NCBI GenBank assembly: GCA_017412245.1
Contig: JAFPYI010000033.1
Span: forward strand, 62,001 to 126,000
DNA: 64,000 bases
Direction of reading: 5' to 3'
From: Paludibacteraceae bacterium
GTDB taxonomy: Bacteria; Bacteroidota; Bacteroidia; Bacteroidales; Paludibacteraceae
Both the position numbers and the translations under genes were made by a program. Of the stretch, positions 23,461 through 33,429 are shown in pieces. Under the pieces are notes generated by a model. It worked only from the letters and a program-made list of their open reading frames with translations, had not been told where the DNA came from and searched no databases. Each line of letters begins with the position of its first letter. The first letter of the stretch is position 1.

Positions 23461-25707
23461 ATGGCAAAGAAAGAAGAGATAATTGAGGCAGCAAAGAACG
23501 CCGTTAAGGCTACTGCCAAGAAAGTGGCAAAAAAAGCCGCTGAGAAAGCTCAAGAATTGGCTGAAGTAGCTGTTGAAAAAGCTGCTGGAGCAGCTGCAGA
23601 GTTACAAGCTCGTGCTGAAAAAGCTTCCGAAAGAGCAGAGGTTAAAGAAGCAGTAAGTGCTGTTAAAGCCGCTGCCAAGAAAGCAGGAAAAGCAGCAAAA
23701 GCTGCGGCTGAAGTAATGGGTACACCAAGCGAGAAAAACGCGAAGGTTATTACTCCGGAAATGGCAAAGATTCCTGCCGGACCGCTCGAGTTGAAATGGA
23801 CAAACTATAAGAACCATCAGAAACTCGTTAACCCGGCTAATAAACGTCGTCTTGATATTATTGTAGTCGGTACAGGTCTTGCCGGAGCATCTGCTGCGGC
23901 TTCGCTTGCTGAGATGGGATTCAATGTGCTCAACTTCTGTATTCAGGATTCTCCTCGTCGCGCACACTCTATTGCTGCGCAAGGAGGTATCAATGCTGCG
24001 AAGAACTACCAAAACGACGGCGACTCTGTTTATCGCCTCTATTATGATACAATTAAAGGTGGTGATTACCGCGCTCGTGAGGCAAACGTATACCGCTTGG
24101 CGGAAGTGTCAAATAATATCATCGACCAATGTGTGGCACAAGGTGTTCCTTTTGCACGTGAATACGGAGGTCTGTTGGACAACCGTTCCTTCGGTGGTGC
24201 ACAGGTAAGCCGTACGTTCTATGCTAAAGGTCAAACCGGTCAACAATTGTTACTGGGTGCATACAGCGCTTTGAGCCGCCAAATCGGTAAAGGCAAAGTG
24301 AAGATGTACACCCGTTACGAGATGCTCGATATCGTTTTGATTAAAGATGAGAATGGAGAACCGCGTGCACGTGGTATCATCGCTCGTAACCTTGTTACCG
24401 GTCGTATCGAACGTTTCTTTGGGCACGCAGTGGTTGTTGGTTCAGGTGGTTACGGAAACACTTTCTTCCTCTCTACCAACGCAATGGCTTCCAACGGTTC
24501 TGCTGCTATGCAGATGTATCGCCACGGAGCATATTTTGCAAATCCTTGCTACGCACAGATTCACCCAACCTGTATTCCAAAGCATGGTGATTTCCAATCT
24601 AAGCTGACTTTGATGTCTGAATCACTTCGTAACGATGGTCGTATCTGGGTGCCGAAGAAATTGGAGGATGCTAAGCGTCTGCAAGCAGGAGAAATCAAAG
24701 GACGTGATATTCCTGAAGAAGACCGTGATTACTACTTGGAGCGTCGTTATCCGGCATTCGGAAACCTTGTTCCGCGTGACGTGGCTTCGCGTGCTGCTAA
24801 AGAGCGTTGCGACAAGGGCTACGGCGTAAACAATACAGGTCTCGCTGTGTTCCTCGATTTTAGCGAAGCTATCCAGCGTCTCGGAAAAGATGTAGTGGCA
24901 CAGAAATACGGAAACCTCTTCCAGATGTACGAGAAGATTGTGGATGAGAACCCGTACGAGAACCCGATGATGATTTTCCCGGCTATTCACTATACAATGG
25001 GTGGTATCTGGGTTGATTATGAACTTCAGACTTCCGTTAAAGGTCTGTTCTGTATCGGTGAGGCTAATTTCTCCGACCACGGAGCAAACCGTTTGGGCGC
25101 TTCGGCATTGATGCAAGGTCTGGCTGATGGTTATTTCGTGCTGCCTTATACAATCCAAAACTATTTGAGCGACCAGATTGGTGTGCCTCGTATGTCCACT
25201 GACCTGCCGGAATTTGCTGAGGCCGAGAAAGCTGTTCAAGACAAGATTGACCGCTTGATGGCTATTCAAGGAAAACGTTCTGTGGATTCCATCCATAAAG
25301 AACTTGGACTGATCATGTGGGACTTCGTAGGTATGGGACGTACGGCTGAAGGATTGAAAGAAGGTATCAAGAAGATTGATGCTATCAAGAAAGAATTCTG
25401 GACCAACGTCTATATTCCGGGAGACGCTAATCATTTGAATAATGAATTAGAGAAAGCTCTTCGTCTGGCAGACTTCATCGAAATCGGTCGTCTGATGGCT
25501 GTGGATGCTCTCCACCGTGAAGAGTCTTGCGGTGGTCACTTCCGTGAGGAATACCAAACACCGGAAGGCGAAGCGCTCCGTCAAGATGATAAATTCTCTT
25601 ATGTCGGCTGCTGGAAATACATGGGCGATGACAAAGAACCGCAACTCATCAAAGAGCCTCTCGATTACGAGTTTACAGAACGTAAGACCCGTAACTATAA
25701 GAACTAA
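23461..25707 (+). CDS. sdhA: Succinate dehydrogenase/fumarate reductase flavoprotein with Lys/Ala-rich extension
   Basis: 748 residues; Bacteroidota homologues are usually about 640-660. From residue 104 ([14 protein letters not shown]) onward the sequence is a standard flavoprotein: FAD Rossmann motif [19 protein letters not shown] near 137, the covalent-FAD histidine in [25 protein letters not shown] and [15 protein letters not shown] catalytic regions, and [11 protein letters not shown] near the end. Residues 1-100 are extra: almost only Ala, Lys and Glu with a few Val, Arg and Gln ([39 protein letters not shown]). That part looks like histone-H1-type or phasin-like amphipathic helix. It reduces fumarate or oxidises succinate at the inner face of the membrane with sdhB and sdhC. 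The role of the extension is unknown. Confidence 0.95.
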   Translation: MAKKEEIIEAAKNAVKATAKKVAKKAAEKAQELAEVAVEKAAGAAAELQARAEKASERAEVKEAVSAVKAAAKKAGKAAKAAAEVMGTPSEKNAKVITPEMAKIPAGPLELKWTNYKNHQKLVNPANKRRLDIIVVGTGLAGASAAASLAEMGFNVLNFCIQDSPRRAHSIAAQGGINAAKNYQNDGDSVYRLYYDTIKGGDYRAREANVYRLAEVSNNIIDQCVAQGVPFAREYGGLLDNRSFGGAQVSRTFYAKGQTGQQLLLGAYSALSRQIGKGKVKMYTRYEMLDIVLIKDENGEPRARGIIARNLVTGRIERFFGHAVVVGSGGYGNTFFLSTNAMASNGSAAMQMYRHGAYFANPCYAQIHPTCIPKHGDFQSKLTLMSESLRNDGRIWVPKKLEDAKRLQAGEIKGRDIPEEDRDYYLERRYPAFGNLVPRDVASRAAKERCDKGYGVNNTGLAVFLDFSEAIQRLGKDVVAQKYGNLFQMYEKIVDENPYENPMMIFPAIHYTMGGIWVDYELQTSVKGLFCIGEANFSDHGANRLGASALMQGLADGYFVLPYTIQNYLSDQIGVPRMSTDLPEFAEAEKAVQDKIDRLMAIQGKRSVDSIHKELGLIMWDFVGMGRTAEGLKEGIKKIDAIKKEFWTNVYIPGDANHLNNELEKALRLADFIEIGRLMAVDALHREESCGGHFREEYQTPEGEALRQDDKFSYVGCWKYMGDDKEPQLIKEPLDYEFTERKTRNYKN

Positions 25708-25745
25708 GTCTTTAAACATTCAACTTTAAACATTCAACATTTAAT

Positions 25746-26501
25746 ATGGATCAATATATTGATATTAAGGTTCGTGTTTGGAGACAAGCAGGACCTAAAG
25801 CACAAGGTCATTTCGAGACCTACGAGCTGAAACATGTTTTCCAAGGTGCTTCGTTCTTGGAGATGATTGATATCTTGAACGAGCAACTCATTGCAGAGCA
25901 CAAAGACCCTGTAACCTATGATCACGATTGCCGTGAAGGTATCTGTGGTATGTGTTCAATGTACGTCAACGGTCATCCGCATGGACCTGACTCTGCTATC
26001 ACAACCTGTCAGCTCCATATGCGTAAGTTCAAAGACGGAGAGACTATTACTGTTGAACCATGGCGTAGTCGTGCGTTCCCGGTAATCAAAGACTTGATGG
26101 TGGACCGTGGCGCATATGACAAGATCATGCAAGCCGGAGGATTTGTTTCTGTTAATACCGGTGGTGTTCCGGACGCAAATGCAATTCCTATTCCAAAACC
26201 GGTTGCTGACGAAGCAATGGATGCTGCTTCTTGCATCGGTTGTGGCGCATGTGCTGCGGCTTGTAAGAATGGTTCAGCTATGCTCTTTGTGGCTGCAAAA
26301 GTATCGCAACTCGCTCTTCTTCCGCAAGGAAAGATTGAGGCTGCCACTCGTGCAAAAGCCATGATTGCTAAGATGGATGAACTCGGATTTGGTAACTGTA
26401 CCAATACAGGTGCATGTGCTGCTGAATGCCCGAAATCCGTTAGTCTGGCAAATATCGCACGCTTGAACCGTGAGTTCTTGGCTGCTAAATTCAAAGACTA
26501 A
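25746..26501 (+). CDS. sdhB: Succinate dehydrogenase/fumarate reductase iron-sulfur subunit
   Basis: 251 residues. It carries electrons between the flavoprotein and the cytochrome b subunit. The N-terminal ferredoxin domain has the 2Fe-2S cysteines in [16 protein letters not shown] and TCQLHM; the C-terminal domain has [11 protein letters not shown] and [12 protein letters not shown] for the 4Fe-4S and 3Fe-4S clusters. The length and layout match the Bacteroidota group. Separated from sdhA by 38 nt and followed by a hairpin terminator at 26511-26535, so it is the last gene of the operon. Confidence 0.95.
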   Translation: MDQYIDIKVRVWRQAGPKAQGHFETYELKHVFQGASFLEMIDILNEQLIAEHKDPVTYDHDCREGICGMCSMYVNGHPHGPDSAITTCQLHMRKFKDGETITVEPWRSRAFPVIKDLMVDRGAYDKIMQAGGFVSVNTGGVPDANAIPIPKPVADEAMDAASCIGCGACAAACKNGSAMLFVAAKVSQLALLPQGKIEAATRAKAMIAKMDELGFGNCTNTGACAAECPKSVSLANIARLNREFLAAKFKD

Positions 26502-26510
26502 AAAATAGCT

Positions 26511-26535
26511 CGAGAGCGGCTGATTCCCGCTCTCG
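26511..26535 (+). terminator. Hairpin at the end of the sdh operon
   Basis: CGAGAGCGG (26511-26519) pairs perfectly with CCGCTCTCG (26527-26535) around a 7-nt loop. There is no T-run directly after it, so it may need a factor or act mainly to protect the transcript end. Confidence 0.6.
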
Positions 26536-26576
26536 TGGCACAAAAAAGACACACGCAACGAAAAACACAAACAATT

Positions 26577-28268
26577 ATGAAGAAGATATTTCTATTAGTA
26601 TGTATGGCTGCCTCGCTGACCATTGAAGCAGCGACACAGGTCACTGTGGCGCAGTTCATCAGTTATGCCGACACGGAGACTGCGTATCGTTTACGCGGTT
26701 GGATAACCCGTGAATACAATGCTACTTATGGCAGTTACTACATTGCGGATGCATCGGGAGAGATTCTGATGTATAATCCTTCCAACCGTGCTTCATTCAC
26801 TTTTGGTGTGGGAGATACTATAACGATTGAAGGCGTTTATGCTAAATGGGGGTCCACGCATGAGATAAAAGCGCCTACTATCATTGAGGTAAAACACCCG
26901 ACAGAAGAGGAAGATGATGACACTATCGACTGTAGCGGCATTGACTATAACCAGACATATGTCGATTTTGAAACGGCGTTTGCCTGTGGTTGGGACAACT
27001 GGATAGGGAAGACGCTGACGTTTATGAATGGTTTTTATCTCTGCGACAGAGACAATAATATAGTGGCACCAAGCCGTCTTCGTGCGCCTGAGGAATATGG
27101 AGAAGAGGGAACAAAAGCGTATGAATATGCCGTAACAAGAAATGCTAATATGCAATGCCAGTTAACAGGCCTTAGCTTTGAGTCAGGATGCCGTCTGGGA
27201 GCAATGATACAAAGCGGTTTGCAAGCCAAAGTGGTGGCTGCCAATCAGTTGCAAGCACTCAATACACCACCTGTAAACTATTGGTTGTTTTTAAGTCCTC
27301 CTCAGAGAAAGGGTGGCGATACGCTGTTGGTATGTGCTGCCAATCTGCAGAATTTCTTTGTCACTCTCGGAGGTTATGCCGGAGCGGAGAACGAAACACA
27401 ACTGGAGAGGCAGAAAACGAAAATCAGCAAGGCACTCTATGCCATAGATGCAGATATATACGCCTTGTGTGAACTGGAGCAGGGACCTCGCGCGGCTACG
27501 GAACTGGTGAGCCTGTTGAATGCTTTGGCGGGAAAGGAGCAGTATGACTGGATTGATGAAGGTTTTACGTATTATGACGGACTGATGATTTGCTATATCT
27601 ATAGAACGGATAAGGTCCAACCATACGGGAACTATATTATGCCATATACTTCCGCTGCGATGAAATACCGCGAGGCGATTCAATGCTTTGAGCAGAACAG
27701 TACCGGCGAACGCTTTAACTTGGCACTCAATCATTTCTATGCCAAGACAAGCAAGGAGGACTCCTATCGTGTAGAAAATATGAATTCTCTTATCAATAAA
27801 TTCTATTCTGCCACCAATAATGACGAAGATATATTGGTAGTGGGAGATCTGAATGCATATACGATGGAGGAGTCAAATCTCAAACTCACTCGCGATAAGG
27901 GATATACCGATTTGCTGATGAAATATGCACCGCAGGAGTATAGTTATGTCTATAACGGATTAGTAGGCTATCTGGATCATGCTTATTGCAATCCCTCTAT
28001 GGAGAGCCAAGTGCTTTCCGCCGAGCCATGTCATTTCAACGCGGACGCCTATTATCGCATGGGATATAAATATGACACCGGCATGTCTTTTGAGCGTTAT
28101 GCCGACCACGATCCAATCCTGATTACTTTACAACTGGGGAAGAAATCTCCTACCGAGGCCATAGAAATACAAACCGACAAAGTGCCGGCTACTAAAATCA
28201 TTGAAAACGGTCGCGTGGTGATTATACGCGGTGGCGTGAGATACACCATCACAGGCCAACGCTTATAA
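26577..28268 (+). CDS. Secreted endonuclease/exonuclease/phosphatase family protein with OB-fold domain
   Basis: 563 residues from the ATG at 26577 (MKKIFLLVCMAASLTIEA signal peptide); the frame extends further up to 26535 through the sdh terminator. Residues about 20-105 look like an OB-fold nucleic-acid-binding module (RLRGWITREYNATYGSYYIA). The catalytic part begins near residue 240 (LLVCAANLQNFFV) with YALCELEQG, LNHFYAKTS, VVGDLNAYTMEE and RYADHDPIL, the DNase-I-like metal and His/Asp motifs. It ends with a short C-terminal module (GRVVIIRGGVRYTITGQRL) shared with the facing pectate lyase. Probably an exported nuclease or phosphodiesterase. Confidence 0.82.
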   Translation: MKKIFLLVCMAASLTIEAATQVTVAQFISYADTETAYRLRGWITREYNATYGSYYIADASGEILMYNPSNRASFTFGVGDTITIEGVYAKWGSTHEIKAPTIIEVKHPTEEEDDDTIDCSGIDYNQTYVDFETAFACGWDNWIGKTLTFMNGFYLCDRDNNIVAPSRLRAPEEYGEEGTKAYEYAVTRNANMQCQLTGLSFESGCRLGAMIQSGLQAKVVAANQLQALNTPPVNYWLFLSPPQRKGGDTLLVCAANLQNFFVTLGGYAGAENETQLERQKTKISKALYAIDADIYALCELEQGPRAATELVSLLNALAGKEQYDWIDEGFTYYDGLMICYIYRTDKVQPYGNYIMPYTSAAMKYREAIQCFEQNSTGERFNLALNHFYAKTSKEDSYRVENMNSLINKFYSATNNDEDILVVGDLNAYTMEESNLKLTRDKGYTDLLMKYAPQEYSYVYNGLVGYLDHAYCNPSMESQVLSAEPCHFNADAYYRMGYKYDTGMSFERYADHDPILITLQLGKKSPTEAIEIQTDKVPATKIIENGRVVIIRGGVRYTITGQRL

Positions 28269-28290
28269 TCATTTGCAATAGATAAACAAA

Positions 28291-28320
28291 AAACAACCAC
28301 CTCATGCGGGGTGGTTGTTT
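28291..28320. terminator. Bidirectional terminator between convergent genes
   Basis: AAACAACCACC (28291-28301) pairs with GGTGGTTGTTT (28310-28320) around an 8-nt loop. A-rich sequence before and T-rich after let it work on both strands, ending the nuclease gene (plus) and the pectate lyase gene (minus). Confidence 0.85.
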
Positions 28321-28335
28321 TGTTCCGGTCAACAC

Positions 28336-31300
28336 TTAACGTTTATTGCCGAGAATGTCATATGTCCGGTCGCCTATGATGATGTAAACGTGGTTGTCAA
28401 TCATCACTTTACGGGCTGTCGGTGCTCCGTTTGCCTCGTTCAAATCAGTCGGGTCTTCTTTAGTCCATTCAGAGAACAATGCGGTAAAGGTGACATCTGC
28501 GGTAATAGGCATATTCGTTGCTTTGTCCCAATCGGAGAAGGTGTAGTAATGCGTATCCGTCTCAGGCTTAGTAGGCGTTTCGCCTCTGTATTCCGCACTA
28601 CCGTAGTAGCGTACACTGTCGGTTTGAACGGCTACACCTTCTACAATGAACTGTACTTCGAATAACAGACGGTTGTAGTAGATATTGATAGTAGTGTTAA
28701 CGTCTATCGGCTCTTGATTGAACGGAAGCATCACGAAACCGACATAGTCTTTAGCAATCGCCTCTGTCATCTGCCCTGTAGTACCTCGTTTCGACTCAGT
28801 CTCTACCGCTGTATATCCATCGTCATTAATATTCTGCTGCCAATAAATGACTTCATAGAACATGTTCTCACTCGGTGTCCACTTAGCATAGAGATCAATA
28901 TTTGCGGTTACTACGTCCTGCTGGCAATTCCATTGGTTCTGGCATGCAGTTTCACGGAACCATCCTCCAAATTCCCATCCTTCGACGTACATTGGTGTGC
29001 AAGTGATCATCTTGCCATACTCTATCGTCTGACTATTTGGATCTTCGCCATGCCCGTTAGCATGGAAGGTTACGGTGTAACTATTAATAGCCCGCTCAAA
29101 AACAGCGCGATAGGTGGCTTCTCCGGTGACAGTCGTTATCTGTGGATCCCAACCAGTAAAGGCGTAGGTGTATTGCGCGTCACTTTGTTTGGTTGGTGTT
29201 CCGTTGTATGTCGGAGTAGCGCCATAGCGCCAGTTGCTAACTTGCAGCACTTCTCCTTCCACTATAAACTTGATCTCATACTGGTAGCGATAGTAGTATA
29301 TCTCAACTTCTGTCATACCATCTGCACCAATTCTCTTTTGATCGAAAGATTGTGCATAGAATCCGGTAAGTGTTTTCGCTTTTGCTTGCGTCCAACCACC
29401 CGTCGTGCCGTAGAGAGTATCTGAGTGTTCACGGTTAAAATTCCCGTCTAATGTCTCCATCCAATGGGAAACAATGTACTTGGTATGGGTGCTTGGTACG
29501 AAGATTGCCGTGAAGGTGGAGTCCGTAACAGAGATGGTGGTCGTGGCATCGGTAGAAATGATTTCGTCATCCTCGTTCTGCCAACCGCTGAATTCATAAC
29601 CTTGCTGCGGCGTAGCCGTGACGGTGATTTGCTCGCCATACTCATACTCGTTTTGCTGTGGACTGATAGCAACGGAACCCATATCCGGATCATTGCTGGT
29701 AACCACATCGTTTGCGCTGAAGGTTCTCAGTTGGCTGCTGAATGTAGCGAAATAGAATGCCTCTTCGGTGACAGGCTCTATCTGCGGATCCCAGCCAGCG
29801 AAAGTGTAGGTGTATTGATGATCATCTTCTCTTGTGATGGCGGGACCGGAATAGACAGGCGTAGCGCCGTATTCCCATTTGCTGCTCTGCAGGAGAACGC
29901 TATTCCAGTTGTAGAACTCAACCAAATACGTATTGACCGTGCTATCAAATTGAGCGGTGTAGCTGATGTCGGCTGTTATCGGACTGATAGCCGGACTCCA
30001 TCCTGCGAAGGTGTAGGAGTATTGCTCGTTAGCGTCGTGGAACGGTTCTGCACCATTATATTCCGGTGTAGTGCCTTCCTCCACATCTGCATCGGTTTCC
30101 AGCACAGTTCCATCGTAATTTTCCCATGTTACGGTGTAGGTGGCTACAGGATCGTCCGGGTAGGTCAGTCTGATACCGTAGAAGTTGATGCCACCGCCAG
30201 CGTCCGAATAGATAAGAATCTTAGCCTCACTACCGGTGTAGCTGTAGGAGTACTTACGGATACCCGAATCGGATCTCAGTACAGGAATGGTAGCACTCAC
30301 GTTGCCGAATTCGCCCATGGCTATATTCATCACGCGGTCGGAACTGCTGGCGCTCATTACGTAGAAATCAATCGTACAGTCGCCCTTGATATCGAACCAG
30401 AGGTGACGGCTGTCGGCATTGCCGGTACCGCTCGTTTTGAGGCGGTGGGTGAAGTTGATTCCGTCAATCGATTTGGAGTTGGTCTCGACAGCCATCTTCT
30501 TGTCGGATGTAGCGCAGATATGCAGCTGACGGATGACGGTGTCGGCTGTGATGTCACCGGCCAGTCCCTTGAAGTCGTCGTCGGAGATATTCCACCATGT
30601 ACCGACATTGACGATGTCGGTGGTGTTGCCGGAGATAATCTGAGCCTCTTCCACGGTGATATATCCTCCATCGGTTACGGTCGTTCCCTCGCTGTTGGTT
30701 GCCGTGACGGTGTACGAGCCGCTCTCGGTAGGTGTACCGCTGATGGTGAGCGTCAGACCACTGATGGTGTAGGTCAGTCCTGCAGGCAGGTTGCTGACGG
30801 AGATGGAGACAGCCGTACCCGACGCCACGAAGACGATAGGCGTGATGGCATTGCCCTCGATAACAGTCTGGCTGGCATTGTCAGGTCCCTCCAGGTCAGG
30901 AGACTCTTCTGGCTCATTGCTTTCTTCCGGATAAATCAGGTTGATACCGTAGAAGTTGATGCCGCTGTTGGCCGAACCCATATAGATGGTAGTGGCATTG
31001 CCGGTATATTCGTATGTCTGCTTGGTCGGCGTAGTCTGCGGAGCTGCCAGGGTAGTCAGGAGTGTGCCTCCGTAACTGCCGCTATAGACGTTGACGGTGC
31101 GGTCGGCCGAACCTCCACTGACGAGATATACCTCAATCGTACACGGACCGGTAACTGCGAAATTGAGATTTCTCGACTCAGCCTTGCCTGTACCTCCTGT
31201 TTTGAGGCGGTGCGTGAAAGTGATGTCTCCAATGGTTTTGTTATTGGCGTCAACGGTCATCGTGGCACTGCTGGTGGCAACCATCGTCAGTCCCTGGATT

Positions 31301-32673
31301 GTCGTAGTAGCCGTTATCGTTCCTAGGCCATTGAATTCGTCTCTGGAGAAATTCCATGTGACGTCGCCCTCCGGCGTTGGGTCGCTGCCTTGGCTCTCGG
31401 TGAACTGTGCGTAGTAGGTCACGTTGCCGGTGATGACGGTGCTGGCCGAGATATGGGTTCCGCCTGTGGCAGCCGTGAACCAGCCGTCGAAGGTGTAGCC
31501 GCTCTTGGTGGCCGTAGGCAGCGTACCGATAGCGTTGCCCGCTACCACTTGGGTCGTAGCGGTGGAGCAGCTGCCGCCGTTGGTGGTGGCGTCCCAAGTA
31601 ACAGTATATGTAGTAGTGGAACCGCCATCACAGTTGCTGCTGACTGCGCCGGCGGTGGTGACGATCAGCGTGGCGCCTGCGCCGCAAGTGCTGTTGGTCA
31701 CGGCCGATTTGGCTTCGCTGTAACTGAGCGCCGTATAGCTGTAGCCGGGCGTAACAACGGTACGATTGGTCACGTTGGATGGAATTCCTTTGGCGGCGTA
31801 GCTATTGACAAACTTGACACCATTGGTGCCGCCATAGTTCTGGTAGAAGATTTTGCTGGAGGCAGGTTTTCCCTCGATGTAGCAACCTTCCACGTATGCG
31901 TCCGCGTTCTGCGGACCTATATAATAATTGGCTACCGACGAGTTCCAGTAGCAGTTGAGGAAGTGGAGCGATGCGTTGCGGCAACGTACCATACGCTCTA
32001 CGCAGCCATCGTCCCACCAGCAATAGGCCCAGGTGAAGTTATACGTCCCGTCTGAAGGCTTATCATCCGACGACGCCCCCAGCAGATTGGTGTAGCGGTG
32101 GTCGTCCGAACCGCCACTACCGCCTGCTTTGGGCTCTTTGAGGTAGCGGAAACGGCACCAGCTGACGGTGACGTTGTCGGTCAGGCTCTTGTTGTCGAAG
32201 TTGCCGTCGCAGCCGTCCTGGAAATCGCAGTGGTCCACCCATGCGTTGGTCACCTTCTCGAAACAGAGCAAGTCGTTACCGTCGCAGTCGTAGGCGCCGG
32301 GGCCGACGAAGGTCAGGTTGCGGATTATCAGGTTGTCGAAGCGTTTGATATATAGGATACCGGATGTGCCGGATGTCTGTTGAAGCGAGGTCAGCGTCAC
32401 GCCCGGCAGGCCCAGCAGCGTGACGTTGGCACCGTCTTGTACCGAAAGCATGGAGGTGAAGGTCAGGCTTTGCGTGATAATAATGACCTTGTTCTTGCCC
32501 TTATTCAATGCCGCTGACAGTTGGTCCACTGTGGATACCAGAGTAGGCGTAGCATCCCCACCGCCCGTTGCGCTCCTGCCGTAACCGAAAGCGGATGTTG
32601 AACAATAAGTCACTGCTTGCACGGATACAGTGAGACCAATGACAAGTGATAATAAAGTGAAAAGACGTTTCAT
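28336..32673 (-). CDS. Secreted pectate lyase (PL1-like) with multiple InlB-type repeats
   Basis: 1445 residues from the ATG at 32673 (MKRLFTLLSLVIGLTVSVQA signal); the open frame upstream of that crosses the promoter. Residues about 20-330 form a pectate lyase beta-helix: LIIRNLTFVGPG, NAWVDHCDFQDGCDGNFD, VTVSWCRFR and ERMVRCRNASLHFLNCYWN, where the Arg residues are likely catalytic. Then come about ten surface modules: InlB/Flg_new repeats (FDGWFTAATGG; TFAGWDPQIEPV and relatives), a putative Ig-like segment (LPAGLTYTISGLTLTISGTP) and MucBP-like parts near residue 1080. It ends with a short module (HVYIIIGDRTYDILGNKR) like that of the facing nuclease. It probably cleaves polygalacturonan outside the cell and supplies the kdu pathway. 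Confidence 0.85.
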   Translation of the reverse strand: MKRLFTLLSLVIGLTVSVQAVTYCSTSAFGYGRSATGGGDATPTLVSTVDQLSAALNKGKNKVIIITQSLTFTSMLSVQDGANVTLLGLPGVTLTSLQQTSGTSGILYIKRFDNLIIRNLTFVGPGAYDCDGNDLLCFEKVTNAWVDHCDFQDGCDGNFDNKSLTDNVTVSWCRFRYLKEPKAGGSGGSDDHRYTNLLGASSDDKPSDGTYNFTWAYCWWDDGCVERMVRCRNASLHFLNCYWNSSVANYYIGPQNADAYVEGCYIEGKPASSKIFYQNYGGTNGVKFVNSYAAKGIPSNVTNRTVVTPGYSYTALSYSEAKSAVTNSTCGAGATLIVTTAGAVSSNCDGGSTTTYTVTWDATTNGGSCSTATTQVVAGNAIGTLPTATKSGYTFDGWFTAATGGTHISASTVITGNVTYYAQFTESQGSDPTPEGDVTWNFSRDEFNGLGTITATTTIQGLTMVATSSATMTVDANNKTIGDITFTHRLKTGGTGKAESRNLNFAVTGPCTIEVYLVSGGSADRTVNVYSGSYGGTLLTTLAAPQTTPTKQTYEYTGNATTIYMGSANSGINFYGINLIYPEESNEPEESPDLEGPDNASQTVIEGNAITPIVFVASGTAVSISVSNLPAGLTYTISGLTLTISGTPTESGSYTVTATNSEGTTVTDGGYITVEEAQIISGNTTDIVNVGTWWNISDDDFKGLAGDITADTVIRQLHICATSDKKMAVETNSKSIDGINFTHRLKTSGTGNADSRHLWFDIKGDCTIDFYVMSASSSDRVMNIAMGEFGNVSATIPVLRSDSGIRKYSYSYTGSEAKILIYSDAGGGINFYGIRLTYPDDPVATYTVTWENYDGTVLETDADVEEGTTPEYNGAEPFHDANEQYSYTFAGWSPAISPITADISYTAQFDSTVNTYLVEFYNWNSVLLQSSKWEYGATPVYSGPAITREDDHQYTYTFAGWDPQIEPVTEEAFYFATFSSQLRTFSANDVVTSNDPDMGSVAISPQQNEYEYGEQITVTATPQQGYEFSGWQNEDDEIISTDATTTISVTDSTFTAIFVPSTHTKYIVSHWMETLDGNFNREHSDTLYGTTGGWTQAKAKTLTGFYAQSFDQKRIGADGMTEVEIYYYRYQYEIKFIVEGEVLQVSNWRYGATPTYNGTPTKQSDAQYTYAFTGWDPQITTVTGEATYRAVFERAINSYTVTFHANGHGEDPNSQTIEYGKMITCTPMYVEGWEFGGWFRETACQNQWNCQQDVVTANIDLYAKWTPSENMFYEVIYWQQNINDDGYTAVETESKRGTTGQMTEAIAKDYVGFVMLPFNQEPIDVNTTINIYYNRLLFEVQFIVEGVAVQTDSVRYYGSAEYRGETPTKPETDTHYYTFSDWDKATNMPITADVTFTALFSEWTKEDPTDLNEANGAPTARKVMIDNHVYIIIGDRTYDILGNKR

Positions 32674-32705
32674 ATATTCGATTGTGTTAATTACATTATC
32701 CGGCG

Positions 32706-32737
32706 CAAAGGTACAAAAAAAAGTATTCCGTACCAAA
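32706..32737 (-). promoter_or_regulatory. Promoter of the pectate lyase gene
   Basis: Minus strand: -33 TTTG (32737-32734), 20-nt spacer, -7 TACCTTTG (32713-32706). It gives a leader of about 27 nt to the ATG at 32673 and excludes the upstream frame start. Confidence 0.68.
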
Positions 32738-32816
32738 TTTTAGGTACGAAATACACATTTTTTGTCAATTTATAGCACTTTCCGGTTCCCTAACGCTTGC
32801 TTTGCACGTTTTGACA

Positions 32817-33227
32817 CTACCATAGAGACAAAGCGTGTTCTTCTTTTGCCGTCATCTCCGCTTTCGTCTCCGGGGTTTTGTCCCCTTGCCCTGTCAGGTG
32901 CAATACGCCGTGAATCATAATCCGCCGCAGTTCTTCCTCAAACGGCACACCTACCGCCGTTGCATTCGAACGCACGGTGTCTATCGAAATGAAAATGTCT
33001 CCGTTGAGGGTAGAGGGAGTGGAGTAATCGAACGTGATGACGTCGGTATAGTAGTCATGACCGAGGAACTGACGGTTGACCTCTAATTCCCGCTCGTCGT
33101 TGCAAAAGATATAGTTCACGTTTCCTACGGAAAAACCATAATCCGCAGCCACAGCACGAATCCAACGGCTTATCATGCGCTCGTCCAATGCAGGCATTTC
33201 TATATCCTCAGCAGTAAATCTTAGCAT
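32817..33227 (-). CDS. ybeY: rRNA maturation RNase YbeY
   Basis: 136 residues. YbeY is a metal-dependent endoribonuclease for 16S rRNA 3'-end maturation and ribosome quality control. The fold markers are NYIFCNDERELEVNRQFL, YYTDVITFDYS and GDIFISIDTV. The zinc motif reads HGVLHLTGQGDK; the family motif HxxxHxxGxxH keeps its first two His, while the third is not in its usual place, which from memory is normal in this phylum. On its own, downstream of the pectate lyase gene start and upstream of an unrelated tandem repeat tract. Confidence 0.9.
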   Translation of the reverse strand: MLRFTAEDIEMPALDERMISRWIRAVAADYGFSVGNVNYIFCNDERELEVNRQFLGHDYYTDVITFDYSTPSTLNGDIFISIDTVRSNATAVGVPFEEELRRIMIHGVLHLTGQGDKTPETKAEMTAKEEHALSLW

Positions 33228-33292
33228 TTCTTATCGTATTTTGTTCTCGTTTATCGACTATGTTCTTCAATGTATCTTACTTCTTTCTCTCT

Positions 33293-33321
33293 TTTCCCTT
33301 TAGGGAGGAGTCAGAGGTAGG
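33293..33321. repeat. Dispersed palindromic repeat (intergenic copy)
   Basis: 29 nt that match, in reverse orientation, the in-gene copy at 15568-15596 at 26 positions. It lies in the 202-nt gap between ybeY and the SpmAB-like gene. Confidence 0.65.
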
Positions 33322-33387
33322 CCTCTTGTCAACCAGGAAACCTCTCGGAAGCCTTGAAAATACGGGCCTGCAACGGGGTAACATTGG

Positions 33388-33429
33388 GTGATTATTGCGT
33401 GATTATTGTGTGATTATTGCGTGATTCGC
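33388..33429. repeat. 11-nt tandem repeats before the SpmAB-like stop
   Basis: GTGATTATTGC, GTGATTATTGT, GTGATTATTGC and a partial GTGATTCGC lie head to tail. The SpmAB-like gene (minus) ends at 33430, immediately next to them. Confidence 0.8.

Noticed and set aside
29464..31326. A 620-codon open frame on the plus strand inside the pectate lyase gene
   Set aside because: Low-complexity Val/Gly/Arg translation with no motif; the minus-strand frame has clear lyase and InlB-repeat domains.
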